DNA from: Actimicrobium sp035984655
GTDB lineage: Bacteria > Pseudomonadota > Gammaproteobacteria > Burkholderiales > Burkholderiaceae_D
Length of the DNA stretch: 64,000 bases
Assembly (NCBI RefSeq): GCF_035984655.1
Contig: NZ_JAXCHT010000003.1
Span: 62,001-126,000 of the forward strand
Direction: 5' to 3'
Shown here: positions 1 through 8,929 of the stretch, piece by piece
How the letters are laid out: each line of letters starts with the position of its first letter
Numbering within the stretch: position 1 is the stretch's first letter
Translations under genes and position numbers: made by a program
Notes under the pieces: generated by a model
The model's input: only the letters and a program-made list of their open reading frames with translations
Told to the model about the DNA's origin: nothing
The model's database searches: none

Positions 1-2128
1 CCGCGGCGGTCGCGGCAATCAGTTCACTGAAACGATCCGGCGCTTCACCCTGCGCCGACTCCGACAGCATGGCCATGGCCGATCTTGCCCGATCGCTGGC
101 GTCGGTGTCGTCGACCAGGGTCGCGTCGCGCTGAACCTGTTGCAATGCGTCGCGCAATTTTTCCTGCAACTCGGGATTGTCAGGATGTTCAACCAAAGAC
201 ATGGCCAGGCTGGCGGACTGCTGCTGGTGGTGCTGCAGTTCTTCTTCGACGGTGGTGAGTCCGTCCAGCTCGGGAATATCAAGCGATATATCAGCCAGCG
301 TAGCAATCAGATTGGCCTGAGCGATGACATGATCAGGCGCCGACAACTCCGCCTTTTCGTGCGCTGGAACATCCTCAGGCGTCAGCTTTTTTTCGATCAG
401 GTTGGCGCGGAAAACGCCTTCCTTGTCATCGAAGCTGAAGCGACCCTTGACGGCATCGGGGTGCAATTGCAGCGTCTCGATAAAGAAACTGAGGGCACCA
501 ATGTTTTGCGCGACGTCCTGGAAGCCATACACGTCCGGCTCGGCATCCGGCGCCGCGTCGATAAACGCCTGCACCGCAAGCTGGGTGTGTTGCACGGCCC
601 GCATTGCATCATCCTGATCCAGCACCGCCAGGGCGCCACTGATCTGATGCAGGATTGGCGCGATGGCCGGCAGGCCGTCACGCTGGGTCGGATCGCGGAA
701 GTATTCTTCGAGGCCCTTTTCGACCTGCCGCAAGCTGTTTTGCATTTCTGCGGCCAGCACCATCAGGGTCTGCCGTTGTTGTGCTTCGCGCGACATTTCG
801 TCGAGCCATTCGCCCGGCTCAAGCGGCTCTTCGCCAGCCACGATCGACAACAGGCGGGCGGTGAGCGCATCGGCGCGCGCCGAAAACGTGTCGGCCAGGT
901 GACTGATATTGTTCAGGGCATGTTCGACGAACAGCAAGCCGGTCGCCATCTCCAGACCGAGCTTGTCACCCGGTCGGGAATGCGCCGCATGGCGTGCGAT
1001 GCCCTTGAGTTCGCGCAGCAGTTTCGACAGCGAAGCCGATCCGAGCGAGGCGCCGGCATCCATCAGGCGCTGCATTTCTGCTTCATACGCATCTGCCGCG
1101 CTGCCATCGCCGCCGACAATCCGGTTCCACAGGTTCTTTGATTGTGCCAGGCGTTCCCTGGCCTGCGCCAGCGCGGCCACATCGACCTGACCATAGCGTC
1201 GGCTGGCGTAATCCTGCGGCACCAGGCCGTCGAGCTGATAAGCGGCGCGAATCTGTTGTGCCAGCACCGATGGATCCTGGATGCGGGCGACGAAAAACAG
1301 CGCATCGCGCAGCAATCGCTCGGCGATGCTGGCGGAGCCTTCGCTCAGACGACGGATTTGCAGATTGGTACGGGCAAATAACTGTTTGACATAGAGCTCG
1401 GTGGGGATCTGCCCGAGTGCGACGCCTTCGGCGAAACCGTGCAACACCCACCAGAACGCACGCGATTGCGGGTTGGTCTGGGCCTGCTCGATCTCGGCAA
1501 TGATGGCCAGCATGCCGGCAGCGCTCGATGGCGGCACCGGCGTATCGGATTTCTTCAGAAACGGCAGCAAGGCCATTTCAAAGCGCTTGCGCAAGCGCAA
1601 ATAATTGACGGGTGCTGCGCCACCTTGAGCAACCGGTGCCGGCAGGTTCGGACGCACTGCCAGATTCGGAAAGAACAGGTCGGCCGGATGAATCCGCTCG
1701 GCGCCGCGCAGCTGCAGCAGCGCCTGATAATAAGGAAACAGACGGACCGGCTGGTGCGCGCCGCCGGTCAGCAATTCTTCCAGATATTCGATCAACGCCT
1801 GGTAGGCGCTTTCAATGGTTTCGGCAGCGGCGGTGGTCAGCTCGATCTGCCCGCTTTCCATCCGTTCCAGCAAATCCTCGGTGGTTTCGGTGAGGATGGA
1901 AACCCCATCGATGTCGACAATCTGCAGCGCGCCATGCGCTTGATGCAACCAGGCCTTGGCGTGACGCAGTGTAGTGGAGCGCGCATCGGCGTCCTCCAGG
2001 ATGCCGTCAAACAGAGCTGCCTTGGAACGCTTGAGTGCTTCGCGAATTTCGCTCATCACCCACGACAACGAACCTGCATCGAAATTGTCCCGCACGCCTG
2101 GCGCAGAGACGGAAGTTGGGGTACTCAT
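1..2128 (-). CDS. chpA: ChpA/PilL-type chemotaxis histidine kinase, N-terminal part (cut by window edge)
   Basis: The ATG is at 2128 and the frame stays open to the left edge, giving about 709 N-terminal residues. By family knowledge this is the CheA-like hub kinase of the type IV pilus chemosensory (Pil-Chp) system, carrying several Hpt domains and then kinase and receiver domains. The visible part is mostly helical and contains Hpt-like segments, for example ALKRSKAALFD with LRHAKAWLHQAHGALQIVDI near residues 30-70. The catalytic and receiver domains would lie outside the window. It is the last visible gene of pilG-pilH-pilI-pilJ-chpA and follows pilJ after 103 bases. The assignment rests strongly on context, because the Hpt region alone is poorly diagnostic. 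Confidence 0.88.
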   Translation of the reverse strand, partial: MSTPTSVSAPGVRDNFDAGSLSWVMSEIREALKRSKAALFDGILEDADARSTTLRHAKAWLHQAHGALQIVDIDGVSILTETTEDLLERMESGQIELTTAAAETIESAYQALIEYLEELLTGGAHQPVRLFPYYQALLQLRGAERIHPADLFFPNLAVRPNLPAPVAQGGAAPVNYLRLRKRFEMALLPFLKKSDTPVPPSSAAGMLAIIAEIEQAQTNPQSRAFWWVLHGFAEGVALGQIPTELYVKQLFARTNLQIRRLSEGSASIAERLLRDALFFVARIQDPSVLAQQIRAAYQLDGLVPQDYASRRYGQVDVAALAQARERLAQSKNLWNRIVGGDGSAADAYEAEMQRLMDAGASLGSASLSKLLRELKGIARHAAHSRPGDKLGLEMATGLLFVEHALNNISHLADTFSARADALTARLLSIVAGEEPLEPGEWLDEMSREAQQRQTLMVLAAEMQNSLRQVEKGLEEYFRDPTQRDGLPAIAPILHQISGALAVLDQDDAMRAVQHTQLAVQAFIDAAPDAEPDVYGFQDVAQNIGALSFFIETLQLHPDAVKGRFSFDDKEGVFRANLIEKKLTPEDVPAHEKAELSAPDHVIAQANLIATLADISLDIPELDGLTTVEEELQHHQQQSASLAMSLVEHPDNPELQEKLRDALQQVQRDATLVDDTDASDRARSAMAMLSESAQGEAPDRFSELIAATAA

Positions 2129-2231
2129 GACTACCTCGCGGGAATTCAGGAAACGACCCTCCGGAACACCGGCTGATCGTCGTGCATCGTTAAGTACCAG
2201 GACCAGTACCGCTCACGGCACCGGACGTTTG

Positions 2232-4514
2232 TCAGGCCGCGACGCGGAAACGTGATACCGAACTCTTCAGTTCTTCGGCAAGGCGCGACAATTCGCGAAT
2301 CGACGAAGCCGTCTGCTGCGTACCTTCCTGCGTTTGTTCGGTGACGGTCAAAATATTCTGGATATTTTGCGCCACGCCGTTGGCAGACGTTGCCTGCTGT
2401 TCGGTTGCGGAAGAAATACCTTGAATCAGATCGGCCAACCGGTTCGAAACGCGCCGAATGTCCGACAGGGCGGCGCCGGCGGCATCCGACAGACGCGCCC
2501 CCTCGACCACACCCTGCGTCGATTTTTCCATGGCGGCGACCGCGTCGTGGGTATCGGTCTGAATGGTCCGCACCAACGCGCCAATCTGCTTGGTCGCCTC
2601 GCCTGACCGCTCGGCCAGACGCTGCACCTCTTCGGCAACCACCGAGAATCCGCGGCCTGCCTCACCGGCCGAAGCGGCCTGAATGGCGGCATTGAGCGCC
2701 AGCACGTTGGTCTGCTCGGTAATGTCGGAGATCAGCTCGGTGATTTCACCAATTTCCTGCGACGACTCACCCAGTCGCTTGATGCGCTTGGAGGTTTCCT
2801 GGATCTGCTCGCGAATTTCATGCATGCCCTTGATGGCATTTTCCACCGCCTTGGAACCTTCTTCCGCCGCACTCACCGACTGCCGTGCCACGTCGGCCGA
2901 CTCGCTGGCGGACTTGGAGACATCGGTAATCTGCATGGCCATGTCGAGCACGGCCTGGCCGGTTTCCTGAATTTCGCGCGACTGCTTTTGCGATGCGACC
3001 AGCAACTCCGACGAGATGCCCTGCGCCTGATTCGATGCCGACGTCACCTGCTCGGCGGTGTTGGTAACGCGACCAACCAATCCGCGCAACTCTTCCACGG
3101 TGTAGTTCACCGAGTCGGCAATCGCGCCGGTGATGTCTTCGGACACCGTTGCCTGCACCGTCAAGTCACCATCCGCAACTTCCTGCAACTCATTCATCAG
3201 CCGCAAAATGGCGGCCTGATTCTGGTCGTTGGCGCTCTTGGCTTCTTCCTGCTGACGCTGCGCTTCAAAGCGTTGCAATTCAGCTTCCTGACGGCGTTCG
3301 TCCGATTCCTTGCGACGATTGCGGCTGTCCTGCAACAGCACCATGGCGATGCCGACGGCTGCCATCAGTGCCAGCAACGCTGCCAACAACATCGCGTAAA
3401 AGGTCCACGACAGCGAATCCTGCTCGGCGCGATAGGTTTTTTGCAACGCGGTCAGGCGCTCCTTGAGGTTTTCATTCTCGGTAAAAATCAACTGCTCGGA
3501 CTGTTTTGCGGCGATGAAGTTTTGCAGGTTGCCGAGAATCGACGACACCGATGCCTGGTAGTCCTTGAACTGGGTTTGCAGCTCGGACAGCTTTTCGCGG
3601 CCGTCCTTGTCGGTGGTAGCGGCCAGGCGCAACACGTCGCTGCCGTTGAGGAATCCGTCGGTGATGTCGCGGAAGGTGTTGGTATCCTTGCCCAGCAAGA
3701 ATGCCGTTTCCGGATTCACACCTTCGGCGGTCAGAAATTCGTTCGCGCTACGGCCCAGGCGCTGGGTCAGCATGACCAGCTGGCCAGCTGCGGAAATCTC
3801 GCGCGGGGTCGCGCCGCCTTGTGCCTTCAGGGTCGAAATCTGTTCGGTCAACTCCAGCAAGCCTGGCGACAGGACGTTGAGTTTCTGCAGCGTTGCGCCA
3901 AAACCGGCGAGCTCTTTTTTCAGCTTCAGAATCGTGCCGGCGGCCTTGTCGGAGCTCTCCCACACTTTCTGGGTGTCCTTCAGAATCGTGCCCATCTGCG
4001 CATCCGGGGTCTTGATGTCGCGGCCAAGATAGGTGCCGCCCTTGGACAGCACATTCAGGTCGCGATTGAGTTCGGTGCGCGAATCATCAAGCTGCTTGAA
4101 CGCCTCCAGGTTGCCCTGGATCGCATTCGGCGCCGCTTTACCAATCCGCTGCGAGTGCATCAGTGCATCACCGGCGATCTGGGTCTGGGTCGCCGTCAGG
4201 ATCGAATTGGCGGAGTTGATGTACACGAAGCTGGCGCCGGCCAGCAATGCGCCGCCCAACAGCAGCAGCAGAATCCGAACCTGTTCCTGCAACGGCAGTT
4301 TTCCGATCAGCGGCAGGCTGATGTCTCCGCTCTTGTCGAGCACGTCACCGATGAAGGTCGCGTTCTGATTGGATTCCCGGTACTCCATCGGCCGGGTCAT
4401 CGGCGCCTCATCAGCGGCGACAGTCGCGGCTCCATCCAGAGCGCCCGCTGCCTCAAGGCTTGGTGCTTGCGATTCCTTGCGGCTCTTGGACGCGAACGGT
4501 AAGTTAAATGCCAT
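2232..4514 (-). CDS. pilJ: Methyl-accepting chemotaxis protein PilJ
   Basis: Encodes 760 residues. It is the membrane receptor of the Pil-Chp system that feeds surface or pilus signals to the ChpA kinase through the PilI adaptor. A cytoplasmic N-terminus is followed by a first membrane helix at about residues 81-99 (ILLLLLGGALLAGASFVYI), a long periplasmic region, and a second helix near 367-393. The cytoplasmic end is a classic MCP signalling hairpin with the conserved tip (NVLALNAAIQAASAGEAGRG). The C-terminus ends FRVAA with no CheR-tethering pentapeptide. It follows pilI by 54 bases. No pilK methyltransferase gene lies between it and chpA. Confidence 0.95.
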   Translation of the reverse strand: MAFNLPFASKSRKESQAPSLEAAGALDGAATVAADEAPMTRPMEYRESNQNATFIGDVLDKSGDISLPLIGKLPLQEQVRILLLLLGGALLAGASFVYINSANSILTATQTQIAGDALMHSQRIGKAAPNAIQGNLEAFKQLDDSRTELNRDLNVLSKGGTYLGRDIKTPDAQMGTILKDTQKVWESSDKAAGTILKLKKELAGFGATLQKLNVLSPGLLELTEQISTLKAQGGATPREISAAGQLVMLTQRLGRSANEFLTAEGVNPETAFLLGKDTNTFRDITDGFLNGSDVLRLAATTDKDGREKLSELQTQFKDYQASVSSILGNLQNFIAAKQSEQLIFTENENLKERLTALQKTYRAEQDSLSWTFYAMLLAALLALMAAVGIAMVLLQDSRNRRKESDERRQEAELQRFEAQRQQEEAKSANDQNQAAILRLMNELQEVADGDLTVQATVSEDITGAIADSVNYTVEELRGLVGRVTNTAEQVTSASNQAQGISSELLVASQKQSREIQETGQAVLDMAMQITDVSKSASESADVARQSVSAAEEGSKAVENAIKGMHEIREQIQETSKRIKRLGESSQEIGEITELISDITEQTNVLALNAAIQAASAGEAGRGFSVVAEEVQRLAERSGEATKQIGALVRTIQTDTHDAVAAMEKSTQGVVEGARLSDAAGAALSDIRRVSNRLADLIQGISSATEQQATSANGVAQNIQNILTVTEQTQEGTQQTASSIRELSRLAEELKSSVSRFRVAA

Positions 4515-4568
4515 TACTAAATCTCCTGGATGCTGTTGCGGTGCTGCCTGATGAGTGTGTCACGAACA

Positions 4569-5147
4569 TCACGAACCAACTTGTAGAAACTGAACATCCT
4601 GAATGATGGCTGCCAGGTCCAGCGCACGCCACGGCCTGGCATCGCGATCAACGTAGCCATGCGCCGCCCAGGCTGGCAGCACACTGTCGGCCGGGTCTTC
4701 CTGCACGGTCATCTCGGCGACGTTGCGCAAGCCAAGCACCCGCGAGACCAGTAGCGCGCTGTTGAAAGCCAGCGACGGGCCAAAGGCGATGATGCGGCAA
4801 TCCTTGTCAATGACGGTCGGCGGATGTCCCTGGAGCTGCGCGAGATCGACCACGCTGATCAGGTTGCCGCGCAGATTGGTCAGGCCGAGAAACCACGGGC
4901 GGGTCAATGGCACGGCGGTAATCGAACCCACGGAAACGATTTCACCGGCTTGCTGCAGGTCGAGCAGGCAGCGATCCGGTCCGATCATGACCCCGAGCTG
5001 GCTGGTTTTCGCCTGGGCGCCGGTACGCGCCGCCTCCATCCGCTCAACCAGCTGGACCTGGAACTCCCGCAGGCGCAACCGGCGCGCCCCGGCATCCGCC
5101 CGCTTGAGTGGCAGTTGCGCAGCAACATCATTGTGGGATTGGCTCAT
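4569..5147 (-). CDS. pilI: CheW-like adaptor PilI
   Basis: Encodes 192 residues from the ATG at 5147, ten bases after the pilH stop. A longer upstream reading is open but would lie inside pilH, so this start is preferred. The protein is a single CheW domain linking the PilJ receptor to the ChpA kinase. Typical CheW features are visible: a hydrophobic strand leading to ITAVPLTRPWFLGLTNLRGN and then ISVVDLAQLQG. Position in pilG-H-I-J-chpA agrees with the role. The sequence looks complete and ordinary. Confidence 0.92.
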   Translation of the reverse strand: MSQSHNDVAAQLPLKRADAGARRLRLREFQVQLVERMEAARTGAQAKTSQLGVMIGPDRCLLDLQQAGEIVSVGSITAVPLTRPWFLGLTNLRGNLISVVDLAQLQGHPPTVIDKDCRIIAFGPSLAFNSALLVSRVLGLRNVAEMTVQEDPADSVLPAWAAHGYVDRDARPWRALDLAAIIQDVQFLQVGS

Positions 5148-5157
5148 GCGCGAACGC

Positions 5158-5523
5158 TCAGCCCAGTGCGGCGATTTTTGCCAGCAATTCCTGGGGATCC
5201 ACCGGCTTGACGATGTAATCACGCGCGCCTTGGCGCAATCCCCAGATGCGGTCAGTTTCCTGGCCCTTGCTGGTGCAGATGATGATCGGTACATCCTGGG
5301 TGTCGGGATCGCGCGAGATCGAACGGGTGACCTGGAAGCCATTCTGGCCGGGCATCACGATGTCCATCAGGATCAGTTGCGGCTTGTCGGCCTTGATTTT
5401 CAGCAGTGCTTCTTCGCCGTTTTCTGCGGTCGAAACTGAAAATCCGTTCTTGATCAATATGTCGGTCAGAAAATAGCGCTCGGTAGGAGAGTCATCGACA
5501 ATCAGAATCTTTTGGATAGCCAT
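5158..5523 (-). CDS. pilH: Response regulator PilH (single receiver domain)
   Basis: Encodes 121 residues forming one CheY-like receiver with no output domain. The acidic pair is D10/D11, the phospho-accepting aspartate is D54 (ILMDIVMPG), the switch threonine is T84 and the conserved lysine is K106 (IVKPVD). In the Pil-Chp system PilH is known to act with or against PilG on the pilus motors. It lies 19 bases after pilG. The pilG/pilH naming follows gene order and the shorter N-terminus of this protein. Confidence 0.9.
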   Translation of the reverse strand: MAIQKILIVDDSPTERYFLTDILIKNGFSVSTAENGEEALLKIKADKPQLILMDIVMPGQNGFQVTRSISRDPDTQDVPIIICTSKGQETDRIWGLRQGARDYIVKPVDPQELLAKIAALG

Positions 5524-5542
5524 GTGTAACCTTACGAAAATA

Positions 5543-5953
5543 CTATTTGGGTTGCGATGACGCGGTATATTCGCGCACGGTTTTCAGCAGGCTGTCTTTG
5601 GTAAAAGGTTTTGTCAGGTACGCGTCGGAGCCAACGATCGCGCCACGCGCCCGATCAAACAGGCCGTCTTTGGATGACAGCATAATGACTGGCGTCGCGT
5701 GGAACTTGACGCTCTTCTTGATCAGCGCGCAGGTTTGGTATCCGTCCAGCCGAGGCATCAAAATGTCGCAAAAAATCAACGCTGGCTTGAAGTCGTTCAT
5801 CTTCGCCAGGGCGTCGAAGCCGTCTTCTGCCAGCACGACCTGATAGCCCGCCTGTCCCAGAAAAATCTCCGCGGACCGCCTGATGGTGCTGCTGTCGTCG
5901 ATCACCATAATCTTCAGGCTGACGTTGTCTGGCGATTCCGCGGGTGTTGTCAT
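5543..5953 (-). CDS. pilG: Response regulator PilG (single receiver domain)
   Basis: Encodes 136 residues and is the first gene of the chemosensory operon. After a short N-terminal extension of about 13 residues comes a CheY-like receiver: acidic pair D19/D20, phospho-acceptor D63 (IFCDILMPRLDGY), switch serine near 93 and lysine K115 (LTKPF). PilG is known to promote pilus extension downstream of ChpA. A good sigma70-type promoter lies just upstream, so this is the likely transcription start of the whole pil-chp set. Confidence 0.9.
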   Translation of the reverse strand: MTTPAESPDNVSLKIMVIDDSSTIRRSAEIFLGQAGYQVVLAEDGFDALAKMNDFKPALIFCDILMPRLDGYQTCALIKKSVKFHATPVIMLSSKDGLFDRARGAIVGSDAYLTKPFTKDSLLKTVREYTASSQPK

Positions 5954-5978
5954 GGCGCTATCTCAATGAGGTTGACAC

Positions 5979-6008
5979 AATATACGGCCCAACCCTATGT
6001 AAAAGCAA
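5979..6008 (-). promoter_or_regulatory. Predicted sigma70 promoter for pilGHIJ-chpA
   Basis: On the minus strand TTGCTT (6003-6008) and TATATT (5979-5984) are separated by 18 bases, and the -10 box ends 25 bases before the pilG ATG. Both boxes match the sigma70 consensus in four or five positions. No transcript evidence is available. Confidence 0.55.
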
Positions 6009-6104
6009 GATGCTTATAAACAACATTTAACAGAATCTAGTGGGGTCCGTGCAGACTGCCCGTTGACTTTGCCACCGCCACTGCGACGGCGGACAATGCC
6101 ATCA

Positions 6105-6323
6105 TCAAATGACAACCATTTCAAAGTCTTCCTTGCGCGCACCGCATTCTGGACAGGTCCAGTTCATCGGCACATCCGCCCAGCGCGTGCCAGGTGCAAT
6201 ATCTTCTTCCGGCAGGCCCGCCTGCTCGTCGTATACCCAGCCGCAGATCAGACACATCCACGTCTGAAATTCCTCCTGGGGTACGGCGTTCGATGTTCCG
6301 TTCGGGTTGACGTTTTGACTCAC
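6105..6323 (-). CDS. Rubredoxin
   Basis: Encodes 72 residues if translation starts at the GTG at 6323, which has an AAGG-type ribosome site just upstream. Upstream in-frame ATGs (to about 6368) would add a hydrophobic stretch unlike any rubredoxin. The fold is shown by two knuckles, CLICGW and CPECGA, which supply the four cysteines of a mononuclear Fe(SCys)4 centre, with the family core YDEQAGLPEEDIAPGTRW between them. It is a small cytoplasmic electron carrier; the partner is not evident. It is divergent from the thiD-like gene. The first 17 or so residues are low-complexity and may be disordered. Confidence 0.93.
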   Translation of the reverse strand: MSQNVNPNGTSNAVPQEEFQTWMCLICGWVYDEQAGLPEEDIAPGTRWADVPMNWTCPECGARKEDFEMVVI

Positions 6324-6380
6324 AGTTAGCTGCCCTTCAATCAAGTAAAATGCGAAGTCCCACATCATAATCCACCCGAC

Positions 6381-7205
6381 GTGCAAAACCAAACTCCTCC
6401 CCTCATTCTGACTTTCGGCGCGGCCGATCCCATCGGCGCAATCGGCATTCAGGCTGATCTGGCCACCTTCGCTGCGATGGGCTGCCACGGACTGTCGGTC
6501 GTCACCGGCCTGGTCATCGGCGACACGACGCACATCGAGGACATCGAAATCACCGAGGCCGATACCGTCGCCGACCAGGCCCGGGTGGTTCTTGAAGACA
6601 TGGCCGTCGCCGCCTTCAAGGTCGGCGCCGTCGGCAGCGTCGAGAACGTCTCGGTCATCGCCGAAATCGTCTCGGATTACCCGGACATCGTGCTGGTGCT
6701 TGATCCGTTCGTGAGCGCGATCCCGGACGATGTCCAGGAGATCGATGACTTGCTCATGGCGATGCGCGAACTGCTGATCCCGCAGAGCACGCTGATGGTG
6801 CTGTCGACCGTCGAGCTGGCGCGCCTGGCCGAGACATGGCGCGAGCCCAGCGCCGACGACACCCTCGATGTCGACGCGATGCGGGTCATTGAGCTGGGCT
6901 GCGAATTCCTGCTGGTCACCGGCACGCCGTGCGAGATGCATGAAATCTCCAACACGCTGTATAGCGACGCCGGTGTGGTGCGGCAGGACAAATGGCCGCG
7001 TTTGCCCGGCACATTCACCGGCGCCGGCTCGACCCTGTCGGCGGCGATTGCGGCGCTGATGGCCAATGGCCTCGAAGCGCCCGAAGCGGTCTTCGAAGCA
7101 CAGGAATTCACCAATGCCGCACTCAACGGCGCGCAGCGCCTCGGCATGGGCAAGCTGGTGCCGGACCGCTATTTCTGGGCCCGTGAGCCCGGCCTGCAGC
7201 ACTGA
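6381..7205 (+). CDS. ThiD-like hydroxymethylpyrimidine/phosphomethylpyrimidine kinase (divergent)
   Basis: Encodes 274 residues from a GTG start. The ribokinase-type fold shows in GIQADLATFAAMGCHGLSVV and in the C-terminal anion-hole region TGAGSTLSAAIAALMANG. Canonical ThiD phosphorylates HMP and HMP-P for thiamine synthesis. Several hallmark residues differ here: the first loop reads GAADPIGAIG where AGSDPSGGAG is usual, the usual DPVMVAKSGD segment is DPFVSAIPDD, and the usual GxGCT cysteine is serine. Fold assignment is secure; the substrate is not. Neighbours are rubredoxin (divergent) and hemL (27 bases downstream), not thiamine genes. Confidence 0.75.
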   Translation: MQNQTPPLILTFGAADPIGAIGIQADLATFAAMGCHGLSVVTGLVIGDTTHIEDIEITEADTVADQARVVLEDMAVAAFKVGAVGSVENVSVIAEIVSDYPDIVLVLDPFVSAIPDDVQEIDDLLMAMRELLIPQSTLMVLSTVELARLAETWREPSADDTLDVDAMRVIELGCEFLLVTGTPCEMHEISNTLYSDAGVVRQDKWPRLPGTFTGAGSTLSAAIAALMANGLEAPEAVFEAQEFTNAALNGAQRLGMGKLVPDRYFWAREPGLQH

Positions 7206-7232
7206 TCCTCACTCCTCTTTTTGATTGGCAAC

Positions 7233-8522
7233 ATGACATCTCATAACGACACCCTGTTTGCCCGCGCCCAACTGACCACCCCCGGCGGCGTCAATTCGCC
7301 GGTGCGCGCCTTTCGCTCCGTGGGCGGCACGCCGCGCTTCATCAAGCGCGCCAACGGACCCTACTTCTGGGACGCGGATGACAAGCGCTATATCGATTAC
7401 ATCGGCTCATGGGGCCCGGCCATCGTCGGCCACGCGCACCCTGCCGTGGTCGAGGCGGTCCAGCAGGCCGCCGCCAACGGCCTGAGTTTCGGCGCGCCGA
7501 CCGAGGGCGAAATCCTGATGGCCGAGGAAATCTGCCGTCTGGTGCCATCGATCGAACAGGTACGACTGGTCTCCAGCGGCACCGAAGCGACCATGAGCGC
7601 GCTGCGCCTGGCGCGTGGCGCGACCGGTCGCGACAAGATCATCAAGTTCGAAGGTTGCTATCACGGCCATGCCGACTCGCTGCTGGTCAAGGCCGGCAGC
7701 GGCCTGCTGACGTTTGGCAACCCGACATCGGCAGGCGTGCCGCAGGACTTCGTCAAGCACACGCTGGTACTGGATTACAACAACCCGCAGCAACTTGAAG
7801 ACGCGTTTCGCGACATGGGCAGCGAAATCGCCTGCGTGATCGTCGAGCCGGTCGCCGGCAACATGAATCTGGTCAAGGCCACCCCGGAATTTCTGAGCAC
7901 CATGCGCCGGCTGTGCACCGCCCATGGCGCGATTCTGATTTTTGATGAAGTCATGTCCGGATTCCGGGTCGCCCTCGGCGGCGCGCAGTCCATCTACGAC
8001 ATCCGGCCCGACCTGACCGCGCTGGGCAAGGTCATTGGCGGCGGCCTGCCGGTGGCGGCATTCGGCGGACGCGCGGACCTGATGCAGCAGATGTCGCCGG
8101 TCGGTGCGGTGTATCAGGCCGGCACGCTGTCGGGCAACCCGGTGGCAGTGGCGGCCGGCATGGCCACGCTCAAGCTGATCCAGGAGCCGGGTTTCTACAC
8201 GCAATTGTCGGCCCAGACCCTGCGCCTGGCAGAAGGATTGACCAAGGCTGCCGAAGCCCACGGCATCGTCTTTTGCGCCGATGCCATTGGCGGCATGTTC
8301 GGGCTGTATTTTTCGGCGCGGGCGCCGGGCAACTTTGCCGAAATGATGGCCGGTGACAGAACCCGCTTCAATACCTTCTTCCATGCGATGCTGGATCACG
8401 GCGTGTATTTTGCGCCAGCTGCTTTCGAAGCCGGGTTTGTCTCGGCGCAGCATGATGACGCGGTGATCGATGCGACCATCGCGGCAGCGCGTCAGGTGTT
8501 CGAGGACATGCAGTTGAGTTAA
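7233..8522 (+). CDS. hemL: Glutamate-1-semialdehyde 2,1-aminomutase
   Basis: Encodes 429 residues from the ATG at 7233; a TTG at 7221 is in frame but has no better ribosome site. This PLP enzyme converts glutamate-1-semialdehyde to 5-aminolevulinate, the second step of the C5 route to tetrapyrroles. Visible family features are TPGGVNSPVRAF at the N-terminus, SSGTEATMSALRLAR for phosphate and substrate binding, FDEVMSGFRV, and the PLP lysine K266 in LGKVIGGGLPVAAFGG. Length matches the family. It ends tail-to-tail with the DUF4124 gene, the two stop codons overlapping. Confidence 0.97.
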   Translation: MTSHNDTLFARAQLTTPGGVNSPVRAFRSVGGTPRFIKRANGPYFWDADDKRYIDYIGSWGPAIVGHAHPAVVEAVQQAAANGLSFGAPTEGEILMAEEICRLVPSIEQVRLVSSGTEATMSALRLARGATGRDKIIKFEGCYHGHADSLLVKAGSGLLTFGNPTSAGVPQDFVKHTLVLDYNNPQQLEDAFRDMGSEIACVIVEPVAGNMNLVKATPEFLSTMRRLCTAHGAILIFDEVMSGFRVALGGAQSIYDIRPDLTALGKVIGGGLPVAAFGGRADLMQQMSPVGAVYQAGTLSGNPVAVAAGMATLKLIQEPGFYTQLSAQTLRLAEGLTKAAEAHGIVFCADAIGGMFGLYFSARAPGNFAEMMAGDRTRFNTFFHAMLDHGVYFAPAAFEAGFVSAQHDDAVIDATIAAARQVFEDMQLS

Positions 8523-8929
8523 TGCGCCAGCGCGCCGGTGGCCTTGTCGATGGCACGGTCGGTGGCGCTCGGCACCGGCTTGTCGACCGGTTCGACTGAG
8601 ACCGGCGCTTTCGGCGCTTCGACACCCTGGGTGGCCGGCAGCGCGACGTCCTGCGTGCTGCGGTTGTCAGCACGGCAATCGGTATTCGAATACACGGTGC
8701 GACCGGCGATGGTGCATTTGCGGATGGCCGCCGGCGGACCTTGCAGGATCGCATGCGGAACGCTGAATGCCGCCGGCACATGCCCGGCCAGCAGGGTCCA
8801 GCTTTCGGCCAGCAGATTGCGCTGATAACGCATCGCAAAAATGGCCGCCATCGCGCCATACGCCAGCAACGCCATGAGCAACGCGCAGCCGAGCAGGCTC
8901 AATCCCGCCTGGTGACGTCGCCGAATCAT
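8519..8929 (-). CDS. Small membrane-anchored DUF4124-like protein
   Basis: Encodes 136 residues. The ATG at 8929 overlaps the mtgA stop (ATGA), which implies translational coupling. An N-terminal membrane helix (about residues 10-32) precedes an exported region with CTIAGRTVYSNTDCRADNRS, which resembles the DUF4124 pattern of two cysteines around a Y-S-(D/N)-T turn seen in many small proteobacterial envelope proteins. Function is unknown. It is the last gene of the mpl-to-mtgA run and its stop codon overlaps that of hemL on the other strand. The family match is by motif only. Confidence 0.65.
   Translation of the reverse strand: MIRRRHQAGLSLLGCALLMALLAYGAMAAIFAMRYQRNLLAESWTLLAGHVPAAFSVPHAILQGPPAAIRKCTIAGRTVYSNTDCRADNRSTQDVALPATQGVEAPKAPVSVEPVDKPVPSATDRAIDKATGALAH

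Noticed and set aside
140..1141. Long plus-strand ORF opposite chpA
   Set aside because: It is the mirror of a GC-rich real gene; the minus frame gives an Hpt-like protein in a conserved operon.
2820..4502. 560-codon plus-strand ORF opposite pilJ
   Set aside because: Composition is His/Gln/Arg-rich as expected for an antisense shadow, and pilJ is certain.
6307..6351. Promoter for the thiD-like gene using TTGACT and TAAAAT
   Set aside because: The two boxes are about 25 bases apart, too far for sigma70.
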